The notes under the pieces were generated by a model that was not told the origin of the DNA, ran no database searches, and was given only the letters and a program-made list of their open reading frames with translations. A stretch of DNA of 64,000 nucleotides from Alteromonadaceae bacterium Bs31 (GTDB lineage Bacteria > Pseudomonadota > Gammaproteobacteria > Pseudomonadales > Cellvibrionaceae). The translations under genes and the position numbers were made by a program. Of this stretch, positions 26,139-34,649 are shown in pieces; positions within the stretch are counted from its first letter, which is position 1, and each line of letters starts with the position of its first letter. The stretch lies in the NCBI GenBank assembly GCA_900177435.1, contig FXAI01000004.1, forward strand, positions 62,001 through 126,000, written 5' to 3'.

Positions 26139-28466
26139 ATGTACCAAAAATATTTATTGAGTTTTGCCTTTGTTGCCTTTTCGGGTATGGCAGCAGGTGC
26201 CTACGCTTGTGAAGGTGTTAATGAGTACCCCGATTGGCCCTCAAAAGACTGGGAAGGTGGTGTGCCTAACCACGCCAAGGCAGGGGATCAACTGGTTTAT
26301 CAGGGTTCGCTGTATCAAGCAAACTGGTACACAAATTCTGTTCCCGGAAGCGATTATTCCTGGACCCTGGTAGCTAGCTGTGATGGTACTCCCAGTTCTT
26401 CGTCTAGTTCGTCTAGTTCCAGTTCTTCCTCGTCCAGCTCCAGTAGCTCTTCTTCGAGCTCCAGCTCTTCATCCTCCAGTACTTCCAGTTCCAGTAGTAC
26501 CAGCTCATCTGGCGGAGGCAATACCACGGTAACCATTCAGGAGAATTCAACGGGCTTTTGTGGTGTCGACGGCACAGTTGACAGCAATAATTCCGGTTAT
26601 ACCGGTAGCGGTTTTGCCAACACAGAAAATGCCTCTGGCAACGGTATCTATTGGGCAGTTAGCGGAGACGCCGGTGCTTACACTCTCAGCTGGCGCTACG
26701 CCAACGGCTCAAGCGCAAACCGCAGTGGCCTTGTTAATTCAAACGGTTCCAATGTCTCCACCGGGGATTTTACTGGCACCGGCTCCTGGACCACCTGGGC
26801 TTCAAGCTCTGTAAGCGTAGACCTGGAAGCTGGTTATAAAGATTTGAGCCTTATAGCAAATCAGGCTTCGGGTTTGGGCAACGTAGATAGCTTGCAAATC
26901 ACTGGTCCAAATGTAGCCGCTGTGCAGTGTGGTGGAAGCACTTCGTCTTCATCCAGTTCAAGCACTACGTCTTCTACCAGCTCAAGTTCTTCGTCCAGCA
27001 CCAGTTCAAGTTCATCCTCCAGTTCTTCTTCAAGTTCATCCTCTAGTAGTTCAAGTTCCTCAAGCTCTGGCGCAGGCACCGAGCTGGTGATTCAAGAAAG
27101 CGCCCCAGGTTTTTGTGGCCTCGACGGTACAATTGATTCGAACAATAGCGGTTTCACCGGTAGTGGTTTTGCCAACACTGATAACGCAAGCAACACGCGC
27201 GTAGAGTGGGGCGTAAATAGTACTTACGGCGGTAACTATTTGCTGGAATGGCGCTATGCTAATGGCTCCAGTAATAATCGTTCGGGTAGCCTGGAAATAA
27301 ATGGCTCAGATGCTGGAACGGTAGATTTTTCTGGCACAGGTTCTTGGAGCAGTTGGACCACCGTTAGTGCAAACATCCCCTTGCGAGCGGGTGAAAATAC
27401 TATCCGCTTAGTGTCCACAAGTGGTGAAGGCCTGGCAAATATCGATTCATTAAATGTTGTTGGGAACGAGGTTCAACCGGGAAGCTGTGAAGTATCCAGC
27501 AGCAGTAGTTCAAGTAGTTCAAGTAGCAGTTCCAGCAGTAGCTCTTCCTCTTCAAGCGGTATGAGTTCAACGAAGGACTGTAACAGTATTACCAATCAGC
27601 CCATCCTCACTGTGGCTTCAGACGGTTCCGGTCAATTTAGAACGGTAAAAAGCGCAATGGAGTCGTTATCTACCTCTAACTCCACGCTCACACAAATTAG
27701 AATTAAGCCCGGTACCTACAATGAGAAAATAACTTTCGACCGACCCAAAGTCACTCTTTGCGGAGAGCCCGGTAAAGCGGCACAAACCATTATTACTCAC
27801 GAAGAGAGCGGTACCAGCACAGGCTTTACCATAAAAATTACTTCGGATGATGTCTCTGCTGAGAATATAACTATCCGAAACACCCAGAGCACTAGTCAGG
27901 CACCCGCACTCATGATTACGGGAGATCGTATTCAGTTTCGCAACAGCCAGATAATGGGTTTTCAGGATACCCTTTACGTGCGCGATGGTACCTCCTATTT
28001 CCGCGATACCTTAATCACAGGGCGAGTGGATTACATTTTTGGTCACGGCACCGCCGTTTTCGAAAATTGTGAAGTGCGCACCGTGATGGCGGGTAGTGCT
28101 GTAGCTGCACCTGCAACACCTTCCAGCCGTAAGTGGGGTATCGTTTTCTTGGGTGGCAAGCTTACGGCAACCTCAAACATCAAGAATGGTTCCCAGTGGC
28201 TGGCTCGTAGCTGGGGCGCCGAAGGTTTTACTGCCTACATTGGTGTGGAGCTAGGTGCTCATATTAAAGGAGAAGGCTGGGGAACCATGAGTAAGAACGA
28301 AGGTAAGCTGGATCAAGCCCGTTTTTATGAATACAAATCTACTGGGCCTGGTGCAAACCCCGGCGCGCGTGCCAGCGAAGTTGCACCGCAGTTATCAGAT
28401 GCTCAAGCAGCTGAATACACCGTGGATAATATCTTCGGTTCCTGGGACCCAAGCTTCGCCGAATAA
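26139..28466 (+). CDS. Secreted multimodular pectin methylesterase (CE8)
   Basis: I use ATG 26139 (AAGAGGA at good spacing) because it aligns the signal peptide MYQKYLLSFAF with its paralogue; ATG 26112 would add nine residues. The 775-residue product has a signal peptide 1-23, CBM5/12-like 24-83, polyserine, CBM35-like about 128-265, polyserine, CBM35-like about 313-449, polyserine, and CE8 domain about 478-775. The CE8 residues are all present: Q609-D610 (FQDTLY), D631 (GRVDYIFG) and R690/W692 (LARSWG). It should hydrolyse methyl esters of homogalacturonan outside the cell, producing substrate for pectate lyase. CBM35 relatives bind uronic acids, which suits this target. A good terminator follows. 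Confidence 0.93.
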   Translation: MYQKYLLSFAFVAFSGMAAGAYACEGVNEYPDWPSKDWEGGVPNHAKAGDQLVYQGSLYQANWYTNSVPGSDYSWTLVASCDGTPSSSSSSSSSSSSSSSSSSSSSSSSSSSSSTSSSSSTSSSGGGNTTVTIQENSTGFCGVDGTVDSNNSGYTGSGFANTENASGNGIYWAVSGDAGAYTLSWRYANGSSANRSGLVNSNGSNVSTGDFTGTGSWTTWASSSVSVDLEAGYKDLSLIANQASGLGNVDSLQITGPNVAAVQCGGSTSSSSSSSTTSSTSSSSSSSTSSSSSSSSSSSSSSSSSSSSSSGAGTELVIQESAPGFCGLDGTIDSNNSGFTGSGFANTDNASNTRVEWGVNSTYGGNYLLEWRYANGSSNNRSGSLEINGSDAGTVDFSGTGSWSSWTTVSANIPLRAGENTIRLVSTSGEGLANIDSLNVVGNEVQPGSCEVSSSSSSSSSSSSSSSSSSSSSGMSSTKDCNSITNQPILTVASDGSGQFRTVKSAMESLSTSNSTLTQIRIKPGTYNEKITFDRPKVTLCGEPGKAAQTIITHEESGTSTGFTIKITSDDVSAENITIRNTQSTSQAPALMITGDRIQFRNSQIMGFQDTLYVRDGTSYFRDTLITGRVDYIFGHGTAVFENCEVRTVMAGSAVAAPATPSSRKWGIVFLGGKLTATSNIKNGSQWLARSWGAEGFTAYIGVELGAHIKGEGWGTMSKNEGKLDQARFYEYKSTGPGANPGARASEVAPQLSDAQAAEYTVDNIFGSWDPSFAE

Positions 28467-28532
28467 CACTAAATGAGACTAAGGGTAGCGCTGAGTTTAT
28501 CAATGCTACCCGGCTGGCTTAGTATAGTATCG

Positions 28533-28566
28533 AGCCCCGTTAAAGACATTTGCGGGGCTTTTTTGT
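28533..28566 (+). terminator. Rho-independent terminator after the pectin methylesterase
   Basis: AGCCCCG (28533-28539) pairs with CGGGGCT (28553-28559) and is followed by seven T residues. Confidence 0.9.
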
Positions 28567-28671
28567 GGCTGTGGTTTATAAGCTTAGCCCTTAAAGCGTA
28601 ACGCAGTGCTATCGCTTTATAAAATCGAAGCTTGCAGCCACCGGTATGGTTTAGCAAACTCGAGAGTGAAT

Positions 28672-28869
28672 ATGTCTAGGCATCTCATAAAAGGTAACTG
28701 CTTGTGCGAAAAGTTGCAGTTCGATATTCGTGGCTAACTGGGCCCGGTTTATAACTGTCACTGCTCAAAATTTCGTCGCTGGCATGCTGCGGATTATCAC
28801 ATACGGACTTCAATTGATAAGCGTCACTTTAGCTTACGGCAAGCGCCTGTGGCAGGTAAGGTAGGTTAA
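28672..28869 (+). pseudogene. Decayed GFA (CENP-V/GFA zinc-ribbon) family gene
   Basis: From ATG 28672 the frame reads MSRHLIKGNCLCEKLQFDIR, the characteristic start of GFA-domain proteins with its CxC zinc motif. It then meets a TAA at 28735. The same frame continues GPVYNCHCSKFRRWHAADY, where the family has CHCxxCRR; the second cysteine of this motif is Phe here. It ends at a TAA at 28867, far short of the usual 120-150 residues. The early stop, lost zinc ligand and truncation mark it as a pseudogene. Functional relatives include glutathione-dependent formaldehyde-activating enzyme homologues. Confidence 0.75.
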
Positions 28870-29152
28870 TTATCCTTGCTCTGTTTTTATGTGGTATCTT
28901 TCTGTCGGTATTCAATAATAGAATATGGTTTGAGCTTGTTTGGCTATGTGTTTGCTCTTTTGTAATTGTTTTACGAGGTTTGCTTTATGTCGTAAAGCCA
29001 TTTATGGCTTTGATTGCCGCTAGTAAATAGTGTTTGCTATAGCTTCCCCAATAAAAACATAAGATACCATTTCACTCTGCCATAGTGTTTTTGTATTCGC
29101 CAGCCATCTATTTAGTTAAAATAAAAATGCAGATTAAGTCAGGAAAATATTT

Positions 29153-29941
29153 ATGAATCTCATCATTAAAACAGGGTTGCTTGCTCTTTTTTGTGTGTTT
29201 TTACTAGCCTGCGATAACAGTGATACCTCAGATGAGGATTATTCCCCTGAGGACGACTATAGCGCTGATAGTGACGATGAATTATATCATGACCCCTATA
29301 TGGAGTTTTGTCTTCAAGGCTCCAAGCTGGATATCGATCCCAATACCCTCACAGATGATGATTGTATTTTTCGTACAGAGGGCAGAAATAGATCTGACAT
29401 GACGGACCCCAAAGCTAATGCATTTTACGCAAGTGTTTCTGACTTCCCTGCGTTGCAGGAAGCAGGTATTGATAGTTTCGGGATTGATATAAAGATTGGC
29501 CCACAAGCACCGAAAGTCACAACTGGTATATACACTCTCGTCCCATACTCTGTGTTAAGTACTGAAGCTAAGCAGCTACCTGATGTTATGGTGCATCTCA
29601 GAGCCAATGATAAAGATTCCCTATTTGCCGCCGTTATGAAGCCAGACGTCGAAAAGCTGAAGTTGAGTGATTTTATGGGGCCAGACGATTATCCCGGCTA
29701 TGAAATTGTCTCTGCAATACTAACCGTAACTCATGTTGAAGATATTCCTTTGGATGAAGATGAGAAAAATAGCCAAAAGCTTCAGGCAGAAATGGGCATG
29801 CTGACAGGCCAGCAATATGTAAAGGGAACTTTTACTTTTTCTGTTAAAAAATTCGGCAATAATGGCTCAAATTTCGGCCCAGAAACATTTACCTTCGGTA
29901 GTCGAAACGACTGGGCCTATTTTCCCAAGCATAGCGAGTAA
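29153..29941 (+). CDS. Hypothetical lipoprotein
   Basis: A 262-residue protein with lipobox LLAC (Cys about residue 20) followed by a very acidic, low-complexity linker (about residues 21-45, rich in Asp, Ser and Tyr). The mature part has two cysteines (EFCLQ and DDCIF) and is beta-rich (YTLVPYSVL, KGTFTFSVKKFG). I recognise no family. The acidic tether suggests a surface-exposed or periplasmic lipoprotein. TCAGGAAA lies ahead of the ATG. Confidence 0.65.
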   Translation: MNLIIKTGLLALFCVFLLACDNSDTSDEDYSPEDDYSADSDDELYHDPYMEFCLQGSKLDIDPNTLTDDDCIFRTEGRNRSDMTDPKANAFYASVSDFPALQEAGIDSFGIDIKIGPQAPKVTTGIYTLVPYSVLSTEAKQLPDVMVHLRANDKDSLFAAVMKPDVEKLKLSDFMGPDDYPGYEIVSAILTVTHVEDIPLDEDEKNSQKLQAEMGMLTGQQYVKGTFTFSVKKFGNNGSNFGPETFTFGSRNDWAYFPKHSE

Positions 29942-30045
29942 AAAATCATAACCAGCGCGCCTACCTTGCTGGGTTGGCGACGAGTTGCTTGCCATTTGTG
30001 AGAATATTATTCTTTTATTTTTTCGCTTAAATTTGGATAAATACA

Positions 30046-30342
30046 GTGAAGAAGTGGTTTGTTTGCTTATTAATCTCAGTGATTATATGTGTATTAGGCT
30101 TGATTTATTTTATACGTACAAAGGTTATAACTGTTTGTGTAGAGTCTGGTGGTTTATGGCTAGGTCTACTTGAAGGTTGCGAGAATGGTGGTGGTATTAG
30201 CATGCAGTATTTTGGTTCGCCTCTCGCTGTAATAATTTTTTTTGCAATTGTTCTTGGCGTTAGCAGTGTATTGGTGCAGGTGCATTCAATGCTGTTTAAG
30301 GTAGCCCTAAAAAAGACCCGGCGGGGCGGTAGGCAAGGCTAG
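30046..30342 (+). CDS. Small hypothetical membrane protein
   Basis: A 98-residue product from GTG 30046 with GGATA upstream. It has two predicted membrane helices (about 5-23 and 59-79) joined by a loop with two cysteines (VCVESGG and EGCENGG) that is probably periplasmic. The C-terminus is basic (KKTRRGGRQG), consistent with a cytoplasmic tail. It lies 105 bases after the hypothetical lipoprotein gene and may be cotranscribed. Function unknown. Confidence 0.55.
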   Translation: MKKWFVCLLISVIICVLGLIYFIRTKVITVCVESGGLWLGLLEGCENGGGISMQYFGSPLAVIIFFAIVLGVSSVLVQVHSMLFKVALKKTRRGGRQG

Positions 30343-31020
30343 ACCTCTACTACTGTATCTCGCAGAGTTAGCGGTATTTTCCTAACAAGGGAGTTGCGCT
30401 GTAGCGCAGAGCGATAAAAAGATTCGGACCGTGTAAAATGGAATCCAGTCGGTCATACTGAATACGACCTCAGTTTCTCAAATGCTTGTTCATTGGGATG
30501 TCAAGGAGGGCATAGTGAATAGATTCAACACATAAAATCTCGCTTGTTGCCTGGCTCTAGTGAGAGTGATTAATGTGAGCTTCAGATAAATGAAAAGCTG
30601 GATGCTGGGTTATGGCTTTAAAAAAGCTCACAAACAGCCCAATCCGCTTGGGTCTCGGTAGCTTCTACCACATCGCCTTATCTGGTTTATTCCACACCTA
30701 TAAATTTCACGTAAAGCTCAGCAGGCTGCGGTGTTAGGAATACTACTTAACTAGTGGTTCATGTGTATAGTTGTGTAACAATTTGCGTCGCTGGAAAACG
30801 TCCAGTTCTGCGTAGAAAAATCATGAAATGGCACCACGATTCCGGCGTATTCTCGCCTGGCTTGAACGCTTTGGCTGTGCTCCTTTGTTACTGAACTATC
30901 CACACGGACCACTAGAGGCTCTGTAAAAATTAAATGCTCAAGCCTATGTTTAGCTGCCACCGTAAGAAATAGGTAGTAGTTAGATTAAGCTTGAGCTATT
31001 CAACAATGCTCTACTTATAC
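30343..31020. other. Intergenic stretch, no gene supported
   Basis: About 680 bases. A minus-strand frame of 69 codons (30751-30960) has fairly protein-like composition (EHSQSVQARREYAG, VVPFHDF), but no recognised family and no good start; it could be a remnant. No terminator was identified for the flanking genes. Confidence 0.35.
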
Positions 31021-34017
31021 TTATGGAATAGGGGTTTCTCCCTCTGGGGCTGTGTCGGTGACTATCTCATTTTGTGTCACTTTAAACATATACCAATAGG
31101 TTTTGCCACTTTCCAGGCCTTCATCGATAAACTCACCCGATGTAGCGGCTGCCTTAACGATACGAGTGCGCCCATTAGCTTGGTTTTTATCGTTACGATA
31201 TAGTTCTAGATAGCTAATATCCGGCACAAAACCTTGTAGATCCCAGGTGATTGTTACGTTATTACCATTTACAGCCGTGGCCAAATTGGTAACTGCAGTT
31301 TCTTCCGGGTCGTTGGACACCGCATCGATGGGTATTGTAGTTTCGGCTTCGGGCTCTGTGCTACTGGTTACTCCATCTTGTACCATTTTAAACATATACC
31401 AATAGGTCGTGCCCGGTACTAAGTTTTTGTCTCTAAAGGACCCGGCCAGTTGTGCCCCAGCAACTACGCGTGTTCGCCCGGCGGCCTCATTCTTATCGTT
31501 CCTGTATAGTTCAAGAGAGCTTATTTCAGGCTCAAAATATTTGAGATCCCAGGTTAATTCTATAGCGGTTCCATCAACGACTGTAGTTAAATTGCTTACT
31601 GGAATTTCATCGATGTAGGGCACCCGAATTTCGGCTTCTGGGTCGCTATTGCTTGTCAATGAGTCTTGAACGATTTTGAACATGTACCAATAGGTGGTAC
31701 CCGCTTCTACGCTTGTGTCAACGAAATTACCGCTCAGTTCGGCGCCGGGAATAATTCTGGTTCGGCCATCGAGGGTGTTGGCATCATTGCGATAAACTTC
31801 CAGGCTCGTTACGGCGGGGTTGTAGTTTTGCAGGTTCCAATTAAGCACAACATTGGTGCCATCAAGTTCAGTGCTTAAATTGGTAGTGGGAATGCCGAGA
31901 CCTTCACTGTTATTAAAGACTGCCTTGTAGTTTGTATCAACATTGCCGGCTAGGTATTGATAAATGCTTTTATCAGTAACCTGGGTGTTGTTTTTGTCTA
32001 ACCATTGTGTGAAAACATCACCGTCATTAGGTAATGCCTTCAGCGTTATGGGCGTACCCTCCGGGTAGGAATACCCTTTGGTGAACATTCCAGCGTTTGC
32101 TGTAGGGCTGCCAGTGTCTATTGCGTACCGGGGTTTTAGCGCGCTAGTTAAAGGGGCAAGGGCTTGATTGTTACTCAGTTCTTCTACACCTTCTGCTACT
32201 AGGCGAGCGAGCTCTACAGCACCGGCCTCTTGAAAATGAACTGTGTCATCTTTGCCGTTTGGGAAATTCGCATATTCGCCTGCGCCGAAGCCCATGTAAT
32301 AAAAGCGGTTAGCATAGTCCTCGCCAACCAGTTCTAATAGAGCTTTGTTTTTTGAGTCTAGATCGATAAGGGCAATACCAAGTTCGGCAGCCAGCGCTCG
32401 AGTTGCGCCGGGATGCTCGTGATAAGCATCATAGGGTTCGCCATTTTTCCATTGGTTACGTCTTACTGTGGATACAAAAACGGGGCTGGCGCCAAGCGCG
32501 AGGGTCTCATTGGCGAAACTAGTCAAGTAGCCTTCAAACTCGCCACCTGTGGGTGCCTTTCTTTCTGTATCATCTGCTCGGTCGTTTATGCCGAACTGAA
32601 TAAATACAAAATCGCCTTCGGCTATGCTGGCTTTAACGTCTTGCCAATGGTCGTTATAGAAGCTTTTCGAACTTCGACCACCAAGCGCGCGATTGTCGAT
32701 GGTAATTTTCGTGGTATCAAAAAAAGCTTGTAAAACCTGCCCCCAACCGGTTTGAGGGTAATACCCTGCGGTATAATCTGCAACTGTGGAATCACCAATT
32801 AAAAAAACCGTTGCAGCAGCGTTGGCAGTGGGTATTTCACCATTAAATGCCGCTACGAGAGTAATGTTTTTGGCTGGCATGGGGATTGTTAGAATTTCAC
32901 TCTCTTCAATTGACTCTCCCAATCGATACCAGGCGTTAAATACGTCGCTTGCGCCGGGAATAGTTTTGAGGGTAAGTGGTATATCTTTTGGGTAGGCATT
33001 GCCTTTGGTAATAATGCTATCGCTAGCGCCCAGGTTTTCTACGCTTAAGGCATAACGGTGTTTAATGTGCGATAAGAGTGGCTGAATATTTTGACGGTCA
33101 TGGAGTTCTTCTATTCCTTCTACCACTAAGCGAGACATTTCAATAGCGCCGAACTCCTGGAAATGTGTGCCGTCTTGCTTGCCTTCGGGGTAGTTGTCGT
33201 ACTCACCCGGTTCCAGAATCAAGTACAAGTAATGTGAGGCTTGCTCGATGCCTAGCGCACTTACGAGTTCGTAAGACTTCATATTCAAATCAACAAAAGC
33301 CACACTCAGGTCGCTGGCAACTTTAGCCATGGAACCTCGGTAGTTATTACCGTCTTCGGTAAATACATTCCTGAGTACATCGCCGCTATAGGCGTTCATT
33401 ACCATTGGGCTCACGAGTATGGGCACAGCACCTTTTGAGCGAACCTCGTTAACATATTTTGTTAAATAGCCTTCAAAATCTTCAGTTGAGGTATAGCGCT
33501 CTTCCTTGGTCCAATCTCTATCATTGTGGCCAAATTGGATGAGCACGAAATCACCAGTGCCAATTTCCTTACTAACACTATCCCATAGCCCCGCTTCGGT
33601 ATAAAAGCTTCGCGAGCTGCGACCACCGCGAGCGCGGTTTTCTATCTGAACTTGCTGTTCGTCAAAGTAGTACTGGAGAACTTGGCCCCAGCCAGTTTGA
33701 GGGTAATAAGACGAACCGTAATTGGCGACAGTGGAGTCGCCGATTACAAATATTTGCGTTTTTTCGGGCGCTAGAGTGGGAACTGTGGTTGGTGTGGTGG
33801 TTGGTGTGGTGGTTGGTGTGGTGGTTGGTGTGGTGGTTGGTGTGGTGGTTGGTGTGGTGGTTGGTGTGGTGGTTGGTGCTGTGGTTGGTGCTGTGGTGGG
33901 TGCTGTGGTTGGTGTGGTGGTGGGTGTGGTGGGTGCTGTGGTGCCGGTATCAGAGGAGCCACCGCCGCATCCGGCAATCAAGCATAGTATTACTGTGCTA
34001 AGAATATAACGATTCAT
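31021..34017 (-). CDS. Lipoprotein with two CE12 SGNH acetylesterase domains and three FN3 domains
   Basis: The 998-residue product has a lipoprotein signal (IAGC, Cys 17), a Thr-Pro repeat linker (26-84), CE12/SGNH domain 1 (about 88-330), a repeat-type domain (about 315-390), CE12/SGNH domain 2 (about 403-640), a second copy of that repeat-type domain (about 645-715), then three fibronectin type III-like repeats to the end. Both esterase domains keep all SGNH blocks: GDST with S95 and S410, GGRSS, FGHND or FGIND, and the Asp-His pair DGTHF (H285) or DTVHF. CE12 enzymes remove acetyl groups from rhamnogalacturonan I or xylan. The protein should sit on the outer membrane near the pectinases encoded around it. 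FN3 repeats here are spacers or binding domains. Confidence 0.9.
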   Translation of the reverse strand: MNRYILSTVILCLIAGCGGGSSDTGTTAPTTPTTTPTTAPTTAPTTAPTTTPTTTPTTTPTTTPTTTPTTTPTTTPTTVPTLAPEKTQIFVIGDSTVANYGSSYYPQTGWGQVLQYYFDEQQVQIENRARGGRSSRSFYTEAGLWDSVSKEIGTGDFVLIQFGHNDRDWTKEERYTSTEDFEGYLTKYVNEVRSKGAVPILVSPMVMNAYSGDVLRNVFTEDGNNYRGSMAKVASDLSVAFVDLNMKSYELVSALGIEQASHYLYLILEPGEYDNYPEGKQDGTHFQEFGAIEMSRLVVEGIEELHDRQNIQPLLSHIKHRYALSVENLGASDSIITKGNAYPKDIPLTLKTIPGASDVFNAWYRLGESIEESEILTIPMPAKNITLVAAFNGEIPTANAAATVFLIGDSTVADYTAGYYPQTGWGQVLQAFFDTTKITIDNRALGGRSSKSFYNDHWQDVKASIAEGDFVFIQFGINDRADDTERKAPTGGEFEGYLTSFANETLALGASPVFVSTVRRNQWKNGEPYDAYHEHPGATRALAAELGIALIDLDSKNKALLELVGEDYANRFYYMGFGAGEYANFPNGKDDTVHFQEAGAVELARLVAEGVEELSNNQALAPLTSALKPRYAIDTGSPTANAGMFTKGYSYPEGTPITLKALPNDGDVFTQWLDKNNTQVTDKSIYQYLAGNVDTNYKAVFNNSEGLGIPTTNLSTELDGTNVVLNWNLQNYNPAVTSLEVYRNDANTLDGRTRIIPGAELSGNFVDTSVEAGTTYWYMFKIVQDSLTSNSDPEAEIRVPYIDEIPVSNLTTVVDGTAIELTWDLKYFEPEISSLELYRNDKNEAAGRTRVVAGAQLAGSFRDKNLVPGTTYWYMFKMVQDGVTSSTEPEAETTIPIDAVSNDPEETAVTNLATAVNGNNVTITWDLQGFVPDISYLELYRNDKNQANGRTRIVKAAATSGEFIDEGLESGKTYWYMFKVTQNEIVTDTAPEGETPIP
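33785..33945. repeat. In-frame 12-bp minisatellite coding a Thr-Pro linker
   Basis: GGTTGGTGTGGT and close variants recur about a dozen times in the esterase gene, coding TTTP or TTAP on the minus strand. Several consecutive copies are identical, so slipped-strand changes could lengthen or shorten the linker by four residues without breaking the frame. Confidence 0.85.
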
Positions 34018-34564
34018 AGTGTATCTCTATATTTTTATGGTTATTAAATAAGCTAAGGCTGGTGCTTTGAGATCGAAACACGTACTACACTATAAGCATT
34101 AGGTGTCAAAATCAATCATATGTGAGTGGGAGTGAGCGTAAAATAGGTTGTATGTGATCGCAAATGACTCAATATGGTTGCGTGTGGCAGGTATTCTTAA
34201 TCCACGTCGTGTTGTTGTATCGACGAGAGAAAAAAGGATTTGCTCTACTTGATGCAAGGTAAAAGGCGGATGTGGGCGAGCAAGGCAGGTCAAACTCTGG
34301 TTTGGCATCTGCGATACCGGTGAGTGCTGTTGTAGGCTAAAACGGCAGGTTAGTGCATACAAAAAGGCTTCGTTTCGTCTAGTAGCATTTTAAGAAGTAC
34401 AGCGGGTGGATATTGTCACTCTCGAACAGTATGGATGCGAAAAGACAGTGGATATCTGGCAAGTAATTTGTCTAAGAAGATACAAAACCCGTCGGGTGCG
34501 GCATTTTTTTTAGTTTAAGCTTGGGCGGTTGGATCGCGGAGGAAGTGCGTTGGAGGGCTAAGTA
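34018..34564. other. Intergenic stretch upstream of the esterase gene
   Basis: About 550 bases with the esterase promoter at the left end (reading minus) and the end of the pectate lyase transcript at the right. No gene is supported; the 87-codon minus-strand frame at 34099-34362 has no similarity I recognise. Confidence 0.35.
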
Positions 34565-34601
34565 TGCATTCTCGGGTATAAGTGATTTACCCGAGAATGC
34601 A
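34565..34601. terminator. Perfect 14-bp inverted repeat downstream of the pectate lyase
   Basis: TGCATTCTCGGGTA (34565-34578) and TACCCGAGAATGCA (34588-34601) are exact complements around a 9-base loop. It lies 49 bases past the minus-strand pectate lyase stop. No T-run follows, so it may act as a processing or 3'-end stabilising structure rather than a classical terminator. Confidence 0.6.
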
Positions 34602-34613
34602 CATTGCGGTATT

Positions 34614-34627
34614 GCCCCCTAGGGGGC
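34614..34627. other. Perfect GC-rich palindrome GCCCCCTAGGGGGC
   Basis: This 14-base perfect palindrome has no loop. It lies between the pectate lyase stop and the 14-bp inverted repeat. It could be a protein-binding site or part of the 3' end structure; as a hairpin it would need to open its centre. Confidence 0.5.
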
Positions 34628-34649
34628 ATTCTGCTTGTACTAATTTTGC

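Noticed and set aside
33722-34009. Plus-strand frames coding Val/Gly or Trp/Leu repeats
   Set aside because: They are shadows of the 12-bp Thr-Pro minisatellite in the esterase gene on the other strand.
34571-34593. Third GGGTA/TACCC operator like those before the eCIS
   Set aside because: Here GGGTA and TACCC belong to a longer 14-bp stem with a 9-base loop beside a gene end, so it is better explained as a transcript-end structure.
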